A stretch of 64,000 nucleotides of DNA from Lentibacillus amyloliquefaciens (GCF_001307805.1 NZ_CP013862.1:3472001-3536000); one strand, 5' to 3'; counted from the first letter of the stretch, positions 25,490 to 35,408 are shown. The notes: a model not told the origin generated them from the sequence alone. Numbers and translations: made by a program.

Positions 25490-26725
25490 ATGAATTTAAC
25501 CAAAACAGACCGATTAAAAAGGGATTATGAAAGGGCTGTTGCATTAACGCAGAAGCTTGTTCAAATACCGAGTGTCTATCGACCGGAAGACCCGGAAGGC
25601 AATGAGGAAAAGGTTGCCAACTTTACAGCCAATTATTTACGTGACCTGGGGATTGACGTATATGTTGAAGAAGTAGAACCCGGCAGACCGAATGTAATCG
25701 GTGTGATTGATTCCGGAAAACCGGGGAAAACACTCATATTTGAAGGTCATACAGATGTTGTGACAGAAGGTGACCGGGGAAGCTGGAAATACGATCCGTT
25801 TGGAGCAGAAATAGTCGACGGGCGGATGTATGGAAGAGGAACAAATGATACAAAAGGCAATTTGGCATGTATGATTACGGCTACCCAATCCATTCTTGAA
25901 GATAAAGCGGAATTCAACGGTAAAATTCTCTTATGTATTCCGGTTGATGAAGAAAGAATGATGATCGGCATCAAGCATTTCATTGAGCAAGGATGGGCCG
26001 ATGATGTTGATGGAGCAATTATCTGTGAGCCTGAAGAGAACCAGATCTGTGTCGCACAGCGCGGTGCCCTGAGAATTCGAATTACCGTGAACGGCAAGAT
26101 GGCTCATGGTGCTATTTCCTGGAGCGGCATTAATCCGAATTGGCGGCTGGCTAAAATAATTACGGCGCTGGAAGCACTGGAGAAAGAAGAGCAGAAGACG
26201 CACGGGGAACATCCTTATTTAAAATGGCCAAGCATCACGCCAACGATTGTTAAGGCACCCGTTACAGGAGATGCGCAGATTAATGTCATTCCGGAAAAAG
26301 CGATGACAACATTGGACATTAGAACCATCCCTTCGCAGGACCATGATGTTCTCATCGAAAAAATTGAAAATATCTTTAAAAATTTGAAGGAAGAAGATAA
26401 AGACTTTGATGTCCAGTATGAAGTGATTGAAAATCGTCCTGCCACAGAAACAGATCAAACAGAGCCAGTTGTGGGAGCTGTTCATGAAGCTGTGAAAAAA
26501 ACATTGAATAAAGAACCTGAATACAACGGTGTTCCGGGTGCAACAGACGGCACCTTTCTGCATATTCATGGCGTGCCTATTGTCACAATCGGGGCCGGCG
26601 ACAGAGAAGTGCCGCACCATATTAATGAATATGTGGATATCCGCGAACTGGGCGAGACAACTGAAATTTATCGCCAGGCTGCCTTAAATTTCTTAAATGA
26701 GGAAGGTAACAACAATGGCCGGTAA
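25490..26725 (+). CDS. M20-family metal-dependent hydrolase (ArgE/DapE/ACY1 type)
   Basis: A 411-residue zinc hydrolase. Metal ligands are seen in FEGHTDVVTEG (His), YGRGTNDTKGN (Asp) and PVDEERM (Glu). The dimerisation domain lies at about residues 185-300, and the last ligand is the His in VPHHINEY. The ATG at 25490 is preferred over the GTG at 25481 because AAGGA ends nine bases before it. Such enzymes remove acyl groups from N-acyl amino acids or cut small peptides and amides. In this operon it probably releases an amino acid or hydroxy acid from the imported compound. The next gene starts inside its last 11 bases. Confidence 0.85.
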   Translation: MNLTKTDRLKRDYERAVALTQKLVQIPSVYRPEDPEGNEEKVANFTANYLRDLGIDVYVEEVEPGRPNVIGVIDSGKPGKTLIFEGHTDVVTEGDRGSWKYDPFGAEIVDGRMYGRGTNDTKGNLACMITATQSILEDKAEFNGKILLCIPVDEERMMIGIKHFIEQGWADDVDGAIICEPEENQICVAQRGALRIRITVNGKMAHGAISWSGINPNWRLAKIITALEALEKEEQKTHGEHPYLKWPSITPTIVKAPVTGDAQINVIPEKAMTTLDIRTIPSQDHDVLIEKIENIFKNLKEEDKDFDVQYEVIENRPATETDQTEPVVGAVHEAVKKTLNKEPEYNGVPGATDGTFLHIHGVPIVTIGAGDREVPHHINEYVDIRELGETTEIYRQAALNFLNEEGNNNGR

Positions 26726-27793
26726 AATTGCAATTATCCCGGGGGACGGGATTGGAAAAGAAGTGATGAAACAAGCTGTAAAGGTATTGGAAACGCTGGA
26801 ATCCGATTATGCGCTTGACGTGGATTACGATGTATTTGACTGGAGCAGTGATTATTATTTACAGCACGGTCGTATGCTCCCGGAAGACGGTCTTGAAAAG
26901 CTAAAAAACTATGATGCTATCTTATTCGGTGCAATTGGTGATAACCGGATTCCGGACGATGTCACAGTATGGGAGCTGATTATGCCGATTCGCAAAACTT
27001 TTGAACAGTATGTCAACTTCCGTCCTGTTAAACAGCTTAAAGGCATCAGCAGTCCGCTGGCCGATTCACGCAGCGGGGAGATCGATTTTGTTATTTTACG
27101 TGAAAATTCAGAGGGCGAATATTCAAATTCAGGCGGTTTGATGTTTCAGGGTCAGGAAAAAGAAATGGCCATTCAAAATGCAATTTTCACAAAGCACGGA
27201 ATAAAGAATATTGCCGAGTTTGCTTTTGAATATGCCCGTAAGCATCATTACAGTAAAGTCACCAGTGCAACAAAATCCAATGCAATCACACATACAATGA
27301 AATTCTGGGATAAAGAAGTCGGTAAAATAGCGGGAACTAACAGCGATATAGAGTACGAAAAAGTTTATGTTGATGCTTTAGCAGCAAAATTTGTCCAGCA
27401 ACCGGAGGAATTTCAGGTTGTATTGGCTTCAAACTTGTTCGGTGATATATTATCGGACTTGGGCTCCGCTGTTGCTGGGGGCTTGGTATCTCGCCTTCAG
27501 CAAACATCAATCCAAGCGGCGAGTACCCGTCCATGTTCGAACCGGTTCATGGGTCAGCTCCTGACATAGCGGGCAAAGGTTTGGCTAACCCAATTGCTCA
27601 AATTTGGTCACTTGCACTATTGCTTGATCATTTAGGCCGAACCGATTTACACGACCATATTCTAAAGGCGATTGAAAAACTTTTATCCGACAAATCCAAA
27701 GTGACGGAGGATATTGGCGGATCAGCCAGTACCGAAGAAACAGGGGATGCGTTAGTACAAATTTTGCATGATAACAAGGTGGGAATAACATGA
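26715..27793 (+). pseudogene. Tartrate/D-malate-type beta-decarboxylating dehydrogenase with one frameshift
   Basis: A member of the isocitrate/isopropylmalate dehydrogenase family, beginning IAIIPGDGIGKEV. VNFRPVKQL and the following RENSEGEYSNSGG fit the tartrate/D-malate dehydrogenase branch (NAD-dependent oxidation, usually with decarboxylation). The metal-binding ASNLFGDILSDLGS is intact. At about 27486 the frame breaks: restoring one G in CTTGGTATC gives GLGISPSANINPSGEYPSMF and a continuous protein of about 359 residues, the normal family length. The C-terminal part (to 27793) is otherwise undamaged. It is coupled by overlap to the hydrolase before and the SDR after, so loss would be recent, or the break is a sequence error. 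Confidence 0.82.
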
Positions 27794-28539
27794 CATTTAA
27801 AGATAAAACCATTGTCGTTGCCGGAGCCGGCGGCGGAATGGGAAAAGCAGTTGTTGAAACACTCCTCAAGGAAAATGCGAATGTTGTCGGCTGTGACTTG
27901 AATATTGCGTCGCTTGAGGAACTCAAAGGCGTTGATCAATTCATTGGAATCGAAGGGAATCTGCTTGATGAAGAAAAAGTAAAAACTGTTTTCAGTAAAG
28001 CAAAAGAAACGTTTGGCAAAATTGACGGGCTTGTTAATGCGGCCGGCATTGCCCAGAACTCGACCCCAATTGAGCAAGTTGATTTGAAAGAATGGTATAA
28101 AATTATCGATATTAATTTAACGATGACATTTTTAACCTGCCGGGAAGCTGCCGGTTATATGAAGGAACAAGGAGGCGGTTCGATTGTCAATATCGGCTCG
28201 GTTTCAGTGACCAGACCGAGGCCCGGTTTGCAGTCATATGTCGCTTCCAAAGGAGCAGTTGAATCGTTTACGAAAGCATTGGCAATAGAGTTGGCAGACA
28301 ACCGGATTAACGTGAACCTTCTTCACCCCGGTCCGAGTGACACGAACATGCTTGGTCAATTTGCCAAGGAGGGTGCTGACATTGAAAAAATGAAAGAGAC
28401 GGTTTTCAAAGATAGTGTGCCGCTCGGACGGCTTTTAAAACCTGAGGATATCGCAAGTTCTGTTAAATTTTTATTATCAGAAGGCGCTGGTATGGTAACC
28501 GGAAGTGTCTTTCATGTTGACGGGGGAAGGAATATTTGA
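27790..28539 (+). CDS. Short-chain dehydrogenase/reductase (FabG-like)
   Basis: A 249-residue SDR with the cofactor loop VAGAGGGMGKAV, NAAGIAQN, catalytic Ser in IVNIGSVSV, and YVASKGAV with the Tyr-Lys pair near residues 154-158. The C-terminus ends in GSVFHVDGGRNI, as in the 3-oxoacyl-ACP reductase type. It overlaps the preceding gene by four bases (ATGA). In this operon it is presumably an alcohol or hydroxy acid dehydrogenase acting on an intermediate of the unknown substrate; fatty acid synthesis is unlikely in this setting. Confidence 0.85.
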   Translation: MTFKDKTIVVAGAGGGMGKAVVETLLKENANVVGCDLNIASLEELKGVDQFIGIEGNLLDEEKVKTVFSKAKETFGKIDGLVNAAGIAQNSTPIEQVDLKEWYKIIDINLTMTFLTCREAAGYMKEQGGGSIVNIGSVSVTRPRPGLQSYVASKGAVESFTKALAIELADNRINVNLLHPGPSDTNMLGQFAKEGADIEKMKETVFKDSVPLGRLLKPEDIASSVKFLLSEGAGMVTGSVFHVDGGRNI

Positions 28540-28558
28540 TGTTTGAGGAGGCATTTCG

Positions 28559-30001
28559 ATGGAAGCATTAAAAATGTATATTAATGGAAAATGGGAAGAC
28601 GGTCACGATAAAGGAACCATAAATGTCAATAATCCGTCCACCGGAGAAACGATGACAACGATCCCCCGGGGAAAAGAGGATGATGTCGATAGAGCGGTCA
28701 AAGCGGCTAAAGATACGTTTCGCAGTGCCGAATGGCGCCGTGTTAAGCCCTTCGAACGAGGACGAATCCTGTTTGGCGTAGCAGCACAAATTAAAGAAAA
28801 TCGGGATGAGTTGGCAAGGCTGGAATCGATGGATGTCGGCAAACCATTGACGCAGGGCTATGCTGATATCGATGCGGCAATCAGATATTTTGAATTTTAC
28901 GGCGGTGCCGCTGATAAAGTGATGGGTGACACGATACCAATCGAGGATGGGTTGATTGATTATGTGATCCGGGAACCAATTGGTGTAACAGCCCATATAG
29001 TACCGTGGAATTATCCGATTCAAATATTATCGCGGAGCGTGGCTGCAGCGATAGCGATGGGCAATACGGTTGTCGTTAAAAGCGCAGAAGACACGCCATT
29101 AACTGCAACCAAAATAGCTGAATACTTTGATCAGACAAGCTTGCCAAAAGGTGTCTTTAATCATGTGACGGGTTACGGGTATGAAGCAGGGGCAACTCTA
29201 TCATCTCATCCGCTGATCAATCATTTAACATTTACAGGCTCAGTCGGAACAGGAACGGCTGTTGCGAATGCTGCCACCTCGAATGTAGTGCCTGTAACGC
29301 TTGAGCTAGGAGGCAAATCACCAAACATTGTGTTTTCGGATTGTGATATCGATAAAGCGGTCGAGGGTGTTGTGAAAGCTATTATACAGAATGCCGGCCA
29401 GACATGTTCGGCCGGTTCAAGATTGTTGATTGAAGAATCGTTCAAGGAAACATTTTTGGATAAGTTAGTTGATCGCTTTAAAACACTATCGGTCGGACCT
29501 GCACTGGATGATCATGACCTTGGCCCGATTTTAAATCAAAAACAATTTGATCGGATTATGGAATTTATTTCATTGGCAGAGCGAGAAAGCACAGTGCTGA
29601 CCGGCGGTAGACGCGTGACATATGAACATTACGAAAACGCGTGTTATCTGGAGCCAACTGTTATTGATAACCTGCCGCTTGACAGCAAGGCTGCACAAGA
29701 AGAAATCTTTGGCCCGGTTCTGTCTGTGTTTACTTTCAAAGATGAGGAAGAAGCGATTGAAATGGCTAACAGTACTGACTATGGTCTTGTTACAGGCATT
29801 TGGACCAGAGACATCAATAAAGCCCATTTATTAATGAGCCGTATCGATTCAGGCCAGGTTTTCATTAATAATTATGGTGCCGGCGGCGGGGTCCAAATGC
29901 CGTTCGGCGGTTACAAGAAAAGCGGGTTCGGACGCGAAAAAGGCTGGATAGCTTTATACAATTATACACAGGTGAAGAATGTGGCAATTAAGTTTGATTA
30001 G
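28559..30001 (+). CDS. NAD(P)-dependent aldehyde dehydrogenase
   Basis: A 480-residue aldehyde dehydrogenase, complete from the IPWNYPIQ-type cofactor region (HIVPWNYPIQIL) through LELGGKSPNIVF (general-base Glu) and QNAGQTCSAGSRL (nucleophilic Cys) to PFGGYKKSGFGRE. GAGGAGG precedes the ATG, 19 bases after the SDR gene. It is the last gene of the operon and would oxidise the aldehyde formed by an upstream step to a carboxylate. By motif it resembles betaine/gamma-aminobutyraldehyde-type enzymes, but the substrate cannot be fixed from sequence. Confidence 0.87.
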   Translation: MEALKMYINGKWEDGHDKGTINVNNPSTGETMTTIPRGKEDDVDRAVKAAKDTFRSAEWRRVKPFERGRILFGVAAQIKENRDELARLESMDVGKPLTQGYADIDAAIRYFEFYGGAADKVMGDTIPIEDGLIDYVIREPIGVTAHIVPWNYPIQILSRSVAAAIAMGNTVVVKSAEDTPLTATKIAEYFDQTSLPKGVFNHVTGYGYEAGATLSSHPLINHLTFTGSVGTGTAVANAATSNVVPVTLELGGKSPNIVFSDCDIDKAVEGVVKAIIQNAGQTCSAGSRLLIEESFKETFLDKLVDRFKTLSVGPALDDHDLGPILNQKQFDRIMEFISLAERESTVLTGGRRVTYEHYENACYLEPTVIDNLPLDSKAAQEEIFGPVLSVFTFKDEEEAIEMANSTDYGLVTGIWTRDINKAHLLMSRIDSGQVFINNYGAGGGVQMPFGGYKKSGFGREKGWIALYNYTQVKNVAIKFD

Positions 30002-30086
30002 CCTGATGGTTGCATCAGATTTAACATATGGCCTGAAAAATGCTTGTGCAGCTGAAAAAAGTTAATAGGAAATGACTAAACCCTTA

Positions 30087-30136
30087 TAAAAAACTGTCCT
30101 GACGTCATTAAATATGACTTTCAGGGCAGTTTTTTA
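30087..30136 (+). terminator. Terminator of the GntR-linked operon
   Basis: AAAAAACTGTCCTGA at 30088 pairs with TCAGGGCAGTTTTTT at 30121-30135, with a small inner GTCAT/ATGAC stem in the loop and a T6 tail. Confidence 0.85.
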
Positions 30137-30359
30137 TGGAAGGTAAGGATAAATATGCTGAAAAGAAGTTGGACTGCCCGATCGGTTTTATAGTGCTTCG
30201 ACATCAAAATCATTCTTTAAATTGAATTAATAAAAGCGATCTGGTTTAAGGACTCCCGAAATAACATATTTAGTAAATGGTAACAAAATGTCAAAATTAA
30301 ATCGGCAATTCTGAACAATGTGTCTAATGCTAAAAACAATTTTAATGTTCATACTTATA

Positions 30360-30373
30360 TGTAAACGGATACA
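30360..30373 (+). promoter_or_regulatory. Cre-like site before the amidase gene
   Basis: TGTAAACGGATACA has one mismatch to the strict cre consensus but fits the relaxed form WTGNAANCGNWNNCW. It ends only seven bases before the annotated start, within the leader. The rest of the 378-base gap before it holds the operon terminator and AT-rich sequence. Confidence 0.5.
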
Positions 30374-30379
30374 ATACGA

Positions 30380-31630
30380 ATGAGAGGGTGTTTAAAGATA
30401 AAACAACAAAAAGTACTTATCAATGGCGAACGCTTGCAAGATACGTTAGAAAAGTTTGCTGATTTTGGCCGTACGGACAATAATGGTGTAACGCGTTTAG
30501 CCTTAACAGAAGAGGATAAACAAGCAAGGAACCATTTCGAAAAATGCTGTGAAGAGTTGGGAATGGTAGTGAAAACAGATGATTTAGGTAATATATATGC
30601 CATTTTAGAAGGGATAGAAAACGAAAAGCCCCCAGTCGTTATTGGTTCTCATTTGGATTCCGTGAAGAAAGGAGGCCGTTTTGACGGGGTCTTAGGTGTC
30701 TTAGCAGGTTTGGAAGTCGTTCGTACGATGGTGGATCATGGTATTAAACCTCGGATTTCTGTTATGGTTGTGAATTTTACAAATGAGGAAGGTGCAAGAT
30801 TTGAACCTTCAATGATGTCCTCTGGAATCCTTTCAGGGAAGTTTGATAAAACTGATATGATGAACAAAACTGATTCTAAAGGCGTTACATTTGAAGAGGC
30901 GTTAAATTCCATTGGGTATGCAGGAGAAGAAAAAAATCGATTAAAGGAAGCTGAAGCATTTATAGAAATACATGTGGAACAAGGTCCTGTTCTTGAAGAG
31001 GAGTCTTTAAGCATAGGTGTCGTGGAAGGTGTGATGGGAATGGTTTGTTATGACATTGAAGTGACAGGTGAGTCTGATCACGCCGGTACGACACCTATGC
31101 ATAGACGAAAAGATGCATTATTTGCGACGAATAATTTAATCACAACAATCCGGGAGAAATTCCAAAATTTAGATCCTGCGCTTGTTTATACAGTAGGACG
31201 AATGAATGTGCAGCCGAACATACACACAGTGATTCCGAATAAAGTTTCCTTCACTATTGAGGCAAGACATCAAGACACACAAACAATTAAGCAGGTGGAG
31301 AAAGTTATAAAAGAGATTTCTGAAATGGTGAATAGTGAAGGTTGTAATGTGAAAACAACCAGGTTATGGGATAGGAATACAGTATGGTTCGATGAAAATG
31401 TAGTTGAATCAATGGAACAATCAACTGCTTCATTAAAATATCCATACAAACGAATGGTAAGCGGAGCCGGGCACGACGCCCAATTTATCGCAAATTATAT
31501 ACCAACCGGAATGATTTTTGTTCCAAGTGTGAATGGCAAGAGTCATTCTGAAGATGAGCTGACCACATGGAAAGACTGTGAAAAAGGTGTAAATGTTATG
31601 TTGGAAACGGTTTTATGGTTAAGTCATTAA
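30380..31630 (+). CDS. Zn-dependent hydantoinase/carbamoylase family amidase (AllC-like)
   Basis: A 416-residue M20-type amidase with GSHLDSVKKGGRFDG (His/Asp ligands), NEEGARFEPSM (Glu), HVEQGPVLE and GESDHAGTTPMHRRKDA, the hallmarks of allantoate amidohydrolase, N-carbamoyl-L-amino acid hydrolase and beta-ureidopropionase. It releases ammonia and CO2 from N-carbamoyl groups. The start is uncertain: the ATG at 30380 has no ribosome site, while GAGAGGG lies just inside the frame before a non-standard ATA. N-carbamoyl-beta-alanine is a tempting substrate because a beta-alanine-type locus lies 5-10 kb downstream. That is inference. Confidence 0.82.
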   Translation: MRGCLKIKQQKVLINGERLQDTLEKFADFGRTDNNGVTRLALTEEDKQARNHFEKCCEELGMVVKTDDLGNIYAILEGIENEKPPVVIGSHLDSVKKGGRFDGVLGVLAGLEVVRTMVDHGIKPRISVMVVNFTNEEGARFEPSMMSSGILSGKFDKTDMMNKTDSKGVTFEEALNSIGYAGEEKNRLKEAEAFIEIHVEQGPVLEEESLSIGVVEGVMGMVCYDIEVTGESDHAGTTPMHRRKDALFATNNLITTIREKFQNLDPALVYTVGRMNVQPNIHTVIPNKVSFTIEARHQDTQTIKQVEKVIKEISEMVNSEGCNVKTTRLWDRNTVWFDENVVESMEQSTASLKYPYKRMVSGAGHDAQFIANYIPTGMIFVPSVNGKSHSEDELTTWKDCEKGVNVMLETVLWLSH

Positions 31631-31796
31631 GCATTACTTATGAATGAGATTAGAACACTAAACTTTAAGTTTGGAAACGCCTTACAACATACATTGACCA
31701 GAGTAAATATAATTTTTTTGATGGTGCCAATCAATCTTATAGGTGAAGACGGCATTTCATATTTACATCTTATTCATTTAAGGAAGGGGATAAATT

Positions 31797-32015
31797 ATGA
31801 AAAATAAGAAAAGTACGGTGTTTTTTCACGCAGCAGTCATCATTGGATTAATTATGTTAGAAACACCAATTGTATTATTGGCCAACAATATTGAACCAGT
31901 ATTTTTGGGGCTGCCTTTTTTAGTTTTTTGGGTATTATTTTGGTGGCTGTTCTGCACAATTATTTTTCTGATTGCTTACATAAAAAAATGGGGAAAGAAA
32001 AAATCTATTCGGTAG
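31797..32015 (+). CDS. DUF3311-type small membrane protein, symporter partner
   Basis: A 72-residue protein with two hydrophobic helices (about residues 9-29 and 35-60), a WVLFWWLFC tryptophan-rich segment and a basic C-terminal tail. Size, topology and position 27 bases before a sodium/solute symporter gene fit the DUF3311 family. AGGAAGGGG precedes the ATG. It is distinct in sequence from the DUF997 partner at 23715. Its function is unknown; a small accessory subunit of the symporter is inferred. Confidence 0.72.
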   Translation: MKNKKSTVFFHAAVIIGLIMLETPIVLLANNIEPVFLGLPFLVFWVLFWWLFCTIIFLIAYIKKWGKKKSIR

Positions 32016-32042
32016 TTTAATGTTTTAATGGGAGGTACACTT

Positions 32043-33548
32043 ATGTCAGTCGGAGTATTTATTATTTTTCTATTTTTATTTATTCCATTGGTAGTTGGCT
32101 TTATAGCAGCTGCCAGATCAAACAATTCGAGCAGTGACTTTTTTATTCAAGGCAGAAATATGGGCTCTGTGGCTGCTTTTTTTACTGTTGCAGCTACATG
32201 GTGGAGTTCATTTGCTTTTTTAGGTTCGAATGCTTCATTTTATACGGAAGGACCAGTATATTTAACCGCCTTTGCATGGAATATTCTTTTTGGGTATCTG
32301 TACTACATAGTTGGAAAAAGAGTATGGTATCTGGGGAAAAAATTTGATTATGTTACGCCTTCCGATTTCATGGGTGACTTTTACGATAATGAAAAAGTTC
32401 GAATTATTGTCGGAGCAGTTGTCACTATTTTCACAATCCCTTATTTACAGATTCAATTAACTGGAGGCGCCTATCTTATAGAAGTTGCTTCAGGAGGGGT
32501 TATTCCTTTTTGGTTGGCGGCATTTCTATTTTACGCAGTTATAATTGTATACGTTTGGGTTGGTGGTATTAGAGCGATAGCCTGGACGGATATTATATAT
32601 GGCGCAATTTTATTTTTTGGTTTACTTTTCAGTGGTATTTATATATCCAACGCAGTAGGAGGACCGGTTTCCATGTTTAGTGAAATGCAGCGTTTGCATC
32701 CGGAGTTCCTGACCCTGCCTGGTCCAGATGGAACAGCTGGATTTTCATCATGGATTTCTTTGTGTATTGTCACTGCACTTGGTGCTCTTATGGGACCTCA
32801 ACTTTGGTTGCGTATGTATGCAGTCAAGGATGGTCAGCTATTTAATTTGATGCCATTTTTAATAGCCCTCGTAGCAGTTACTTATTTAGGTTCTGTTTTA
32901 ATAAGCTGGACAGGCGTTTTGGAGATGCCTGGAATTCAAAATGCAGACCAAGTTTTACCAATTATGGTTACGGAATACATGCCATTGGCCTTGGGTGCAT
33001 TGATTTTAGCTGGGGGAGCAGCAGCGGCAATGTCTACATCCAATAGTCAAATTCATGCAGTTTCAACTGTTATTACAAAGGATTTTTATCAAAGATATAA
33101 TAACCCCAAAGCTTCAGATAAAAAACTGACAAAAGTTTCGAGGTACGCCATCCTTATCTTCTCTATCATAGCTTACTTCATGGCACTATTTGTTCCAGGA
33201 GTTCTTGTTACGATAGGACTAGTCGCTTTTGGAGGGACAGCACAGCTTATTGTTCCGACATTGGGAGCTCTTTTTTGGAAAAGGTCTAACGCTAATGGTG
33301 CAATTTTTGGGTTAGTTGGTGGCGTTGGTATAACGTTGATCTTGACTTTTATACCTGGTTTAAACAGCCCGTTGGGTCTTAATCCTGCGATGTGGGGACT
33401 TGCACTTAATATCGTGCTGTTTATAGCGGTCAGTTTAGCTACTGCTCCAAGAAATGAAAAAGTAGTTGACAGATTTGATAAAGCGCTAACAGCATTTAAA
33501 AATGAGGAAGAAGGAACGCAGGAAGCAAATGAAGAGAAGGCTCTATAA
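32043..33548 (+). CDS. Sodium/solute symporter (SSS family), second copy
   Basis: A 501-residue SSS transporter with about 13 helices. The TM2 region reads TWWSSFAFLGSNASFYTEG and the TM8 sodium-site region LAGGAAAAMSTSNSQIHAVSTVITKDF. The ATG at 32043 follows GGGAGGT. It forms a unit with the DUF3311-type gene and is flanked by an N-carbamoyl amidase and an M20 peptidase, so an amide- or peptide-linked amino acid is the probable cargo. Bases 32401-32460 contain 19 G+C of 60 by hand count, well below the operon at 24-30 kb. Confidence 0.85.
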   Translation: MSVGVFIIFLFLFIPLVVGFIAAARSNNSSSDFFIQGRNMGSVAAFFTVAATWWSSFAFLGSNASFYTEGPVYLTAFAWNILFGYLYYIVGKRVWYLGKKFDYVTPSDFMGDFYDNEKVRIIVGAVVTIFTIPYLQIQLTGGAYLIEVASGGVIPFWLAAFLFYAVIIVYVWVGGIRAIAWTDIIYGAILFFGLLFSGIYISNAVGGPVSMFSEMQRLHPEFLTLPGPDGTAGFSSWISLCIVTALGALMGPQLWLRMYAVKDGQLFNLMPFLIALVAVTYLGSVLISWTGVLEMPGIQNADQVLPIMVTEYMPLALGALILAGGAAAAMSTSNSQIHAVSTVITKDFYQRYNNPKASDKKLTKVSRYAILIFSIIAYFMALFVPGVLVTIGLVAFGGTAQLIVPTLGALFWKRSNANGAIFGLVGGVGITLILTFIPGLNSPLGLNPAMWGLALNIVLFIAVSLATAPRNEKVVDRFDKALTAFKNEEEGTQEANEEKAL

Positions 33549-33767
33549 AATGTACCTCTATTGGTTTCATCTTCATATTACAATGTTCGGAAAAGATCAG
33601 CTTCCAATGTTATGAATGAAAAGCTACGTCTTTCAATATTTTGTAGTAGAACGGAAACTAATAATTTACTCTGATAGAAATAAAAACTCACCAAGTAAGG
33701 AAAGGAAACTCTTGTCGCCTAACCCAAGTTAATGTGCCAGAACTATTCTAAAGAGGGAGAGAGTTTA

Positions 33768-34940
33768 ATGTCAGAAGAAAAAATGCTTTTAGAATTTATG
33801 GAAAAACATATTGATGAATTTATGGAAATGTTAAAGGAAGCCGTGACTTTAGAATCACCGACTGAAGGTAATAAGGAAGATCTTAAAAAATGCAGGGATT
33901 ATTTTGAAAGAAGTTTTTCAAAAATAGGTTTTAAATGCAATATTGTGCCAAGTAACGACGGTCGTTATGGGGACCATCTTCTAATGGAATTAGGAGAGGG
34001 TGATGAACAGGTTCTTTTTGTGGGTCACTATGATACTGTGTATGAAAAGGGAGCATTTGGGACCATGTGGGAACAAGAAGGTACGAAAGTATGGGGGCCA
34101 GGTGCATTTGATATGAAGGGTGGAAATGTACAGGTTTTTATGGTTGCAAAAGCACTAAAGGAGCTTGGCATGTTACCTGAAAACAAAAAAATTGTATTTT
34201 TGTTAACTTCTGATGAAGAAGCTGGAAGCCCCTCATCACACATGCATTATAAAGAGTTAGCGAAAAAGAGCAAAGCTTCCTTTGTTATGGAGCCCACTTT
34301 TGGAGATTATTCTGGTCTTTTGACAATCGGACGCTATGCTCGGGGGAACTATACATTTGTTGCAGAGGGGAAGCCAGCGCATTCCGGTCAAGAACCCGAA
34401 AAAGCTGAAAGTGGGTTAAAAGAACTGGCACAGCAGGCTATTTACCTGGAAAGCTTCACTGATCTGGAAAAGGGTGTAACAATCGCCTGTACTAGCTTAA
34501 ATAGCGGTAATGCTGGCTGGCCCACTGTACCAGGTGTTGGAGAGCTTACCATAGATGCCAGATTTTCATCAGCCGAAATCGCAAAAGAGTTCGATTCCCA
34601 GTTTCAAAATCTAAAGCCATATAACTCCGAGGTAAAAATAAGAACTAAGGGGGGGATAGAAAAACCGCCTTTTAATGAAAAAGATCCTGCTCACAAAGCC
34701 CTTTATGAGAGTGCCAAAAAGGTTGGAAAAAAGTTTGATTTGGAGATGGAAGGATTTGTAGGAAGAGCGGGAACTGACGGTAATTTCACTGCGTCTGTTG
34801 GCTCTCCAACTCTTGATGGTATGGGAATGAGTGGAGATTTCGCGCATCAGCCAGGTAAGGAATATATTAATACAGACGATATTGCTGTTAGAGGTGCTTT
34901 TGTAGCAAGTATGGTGCTTGAGGTTTTAAGAAATAAGTAA
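33768..34940 (+). CDS. M20-family peptidase, glutamate carboxypeptidase (CPG2)-like
   Basis: A 390-residue zinc peptidase. GHYDTVYEKG, PGAFDMKGGN and TSDEEAGSPSS are the CPG2-type metal and catalytic motifs (His, Asp, Glu-Glu), and GRAGTDGNFTA with FAHQPGKEY supplies the late ligand. A dimerisation domain lies at about residues 185-300. The ATG at 33768 follows GAGGGAG; the open frame runs 12 codons further upstream without similarity. Relatives cleave C-terminal glutamate from folates or di/tripeptides. It lies 219 bases after the symporter and may share its transcript. Confidence 0.83.
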   Translation: MSEEKMLLEFMEKHIDEFMEMLKEAVTLESPTEGNKEDLKKCRDYFERSFSKIGFKCNIVPSNDGRYGDHLLMELGEGDEQVLFVGHYDTVYEKGAFGTMWEQEGTKVWGPGAFDMKGGNVQVFMVAKALKELGMLPENKKIVFLLTSDEEAGSPSSHMHYKELAKKSKASFVMEPTFGDYSGLLTIGRYARGNYTFVAEGKPAHSGQEPEKAESGLKELAQQAIYLESFTDLEKGVTIACTSLNSGNAGWPTVPGVGELTIDARFSSAEIAKEFDSQFQNLKPYNSEVKIRTKGGIEKPPFNEKDPAHKALYESAKKVGKKFDLEMEGFVGRAGTDGNFTASVGSPTLDGMGMSGDFAHQPGKEYINTDDIAVRGAFVASMVLEVLRNK

Positions 34941-35172
34941 TATATTGCGCTTAGCGCAGTATGGTAGTAAAACTTTATCATAAAAGATTATGAAATTGCT
35001 TCATGCCGGTGGGTAGTTCGATATTATATATTGTTGGAAGATGGTATTTTATGAATACGACTGTTAAAAAGGACATGTCAACATCATTGGAGACCTTCTG
35101 GACGACTTAAAAGAGAAAAGCGAAAGAAATCTTTAAAGGTGAATGGGTACGGGTATGGAGGTTTACAATTAG

Positions 35173-35408
35173 GACAGTTTTTTGGCGAAAACCAAAGAAT
35201 ATCTTTGCTTGAAGCTATTCGTATGTATACTATCAACGGTGTATATGCATCGTTCAAGAAGAATTAAAAGGTAGTATTGAACATGGAAAGTTAGCTGATA
35301 TGGTACTCTTTGACCGTTCTTTAATTAATGCAAAAAACAGATGATTTACTTGAAGCACAGGTGGAATGGACAATGGTTGATGGAGAATTTATTTATAGGA
35401 AAAAGTGA
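35173..35408 (+). pseudogene. Remnant of an amidohydrolase (YtcJ-like) gene
   Basis: Only the C-terminal region is readable, across three frames. ENQRISLLEAIRMYTINGVYASF leads to a break near 35250 (the strings are shown only as landmarks); EELKGSIEHGKLADMVLFD continues in a second frame; KTDDLLEAQVEWTMVDGEF ends it in a third, with a TGA at 35406. This matches the end of family-3 amidohydrolases such as the intact gene at 52056-53642. The remainder of the 822-base gap (34941-35762) holds only AT-rich sequence and possibly more of the same decay. Confidence 0.75.
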
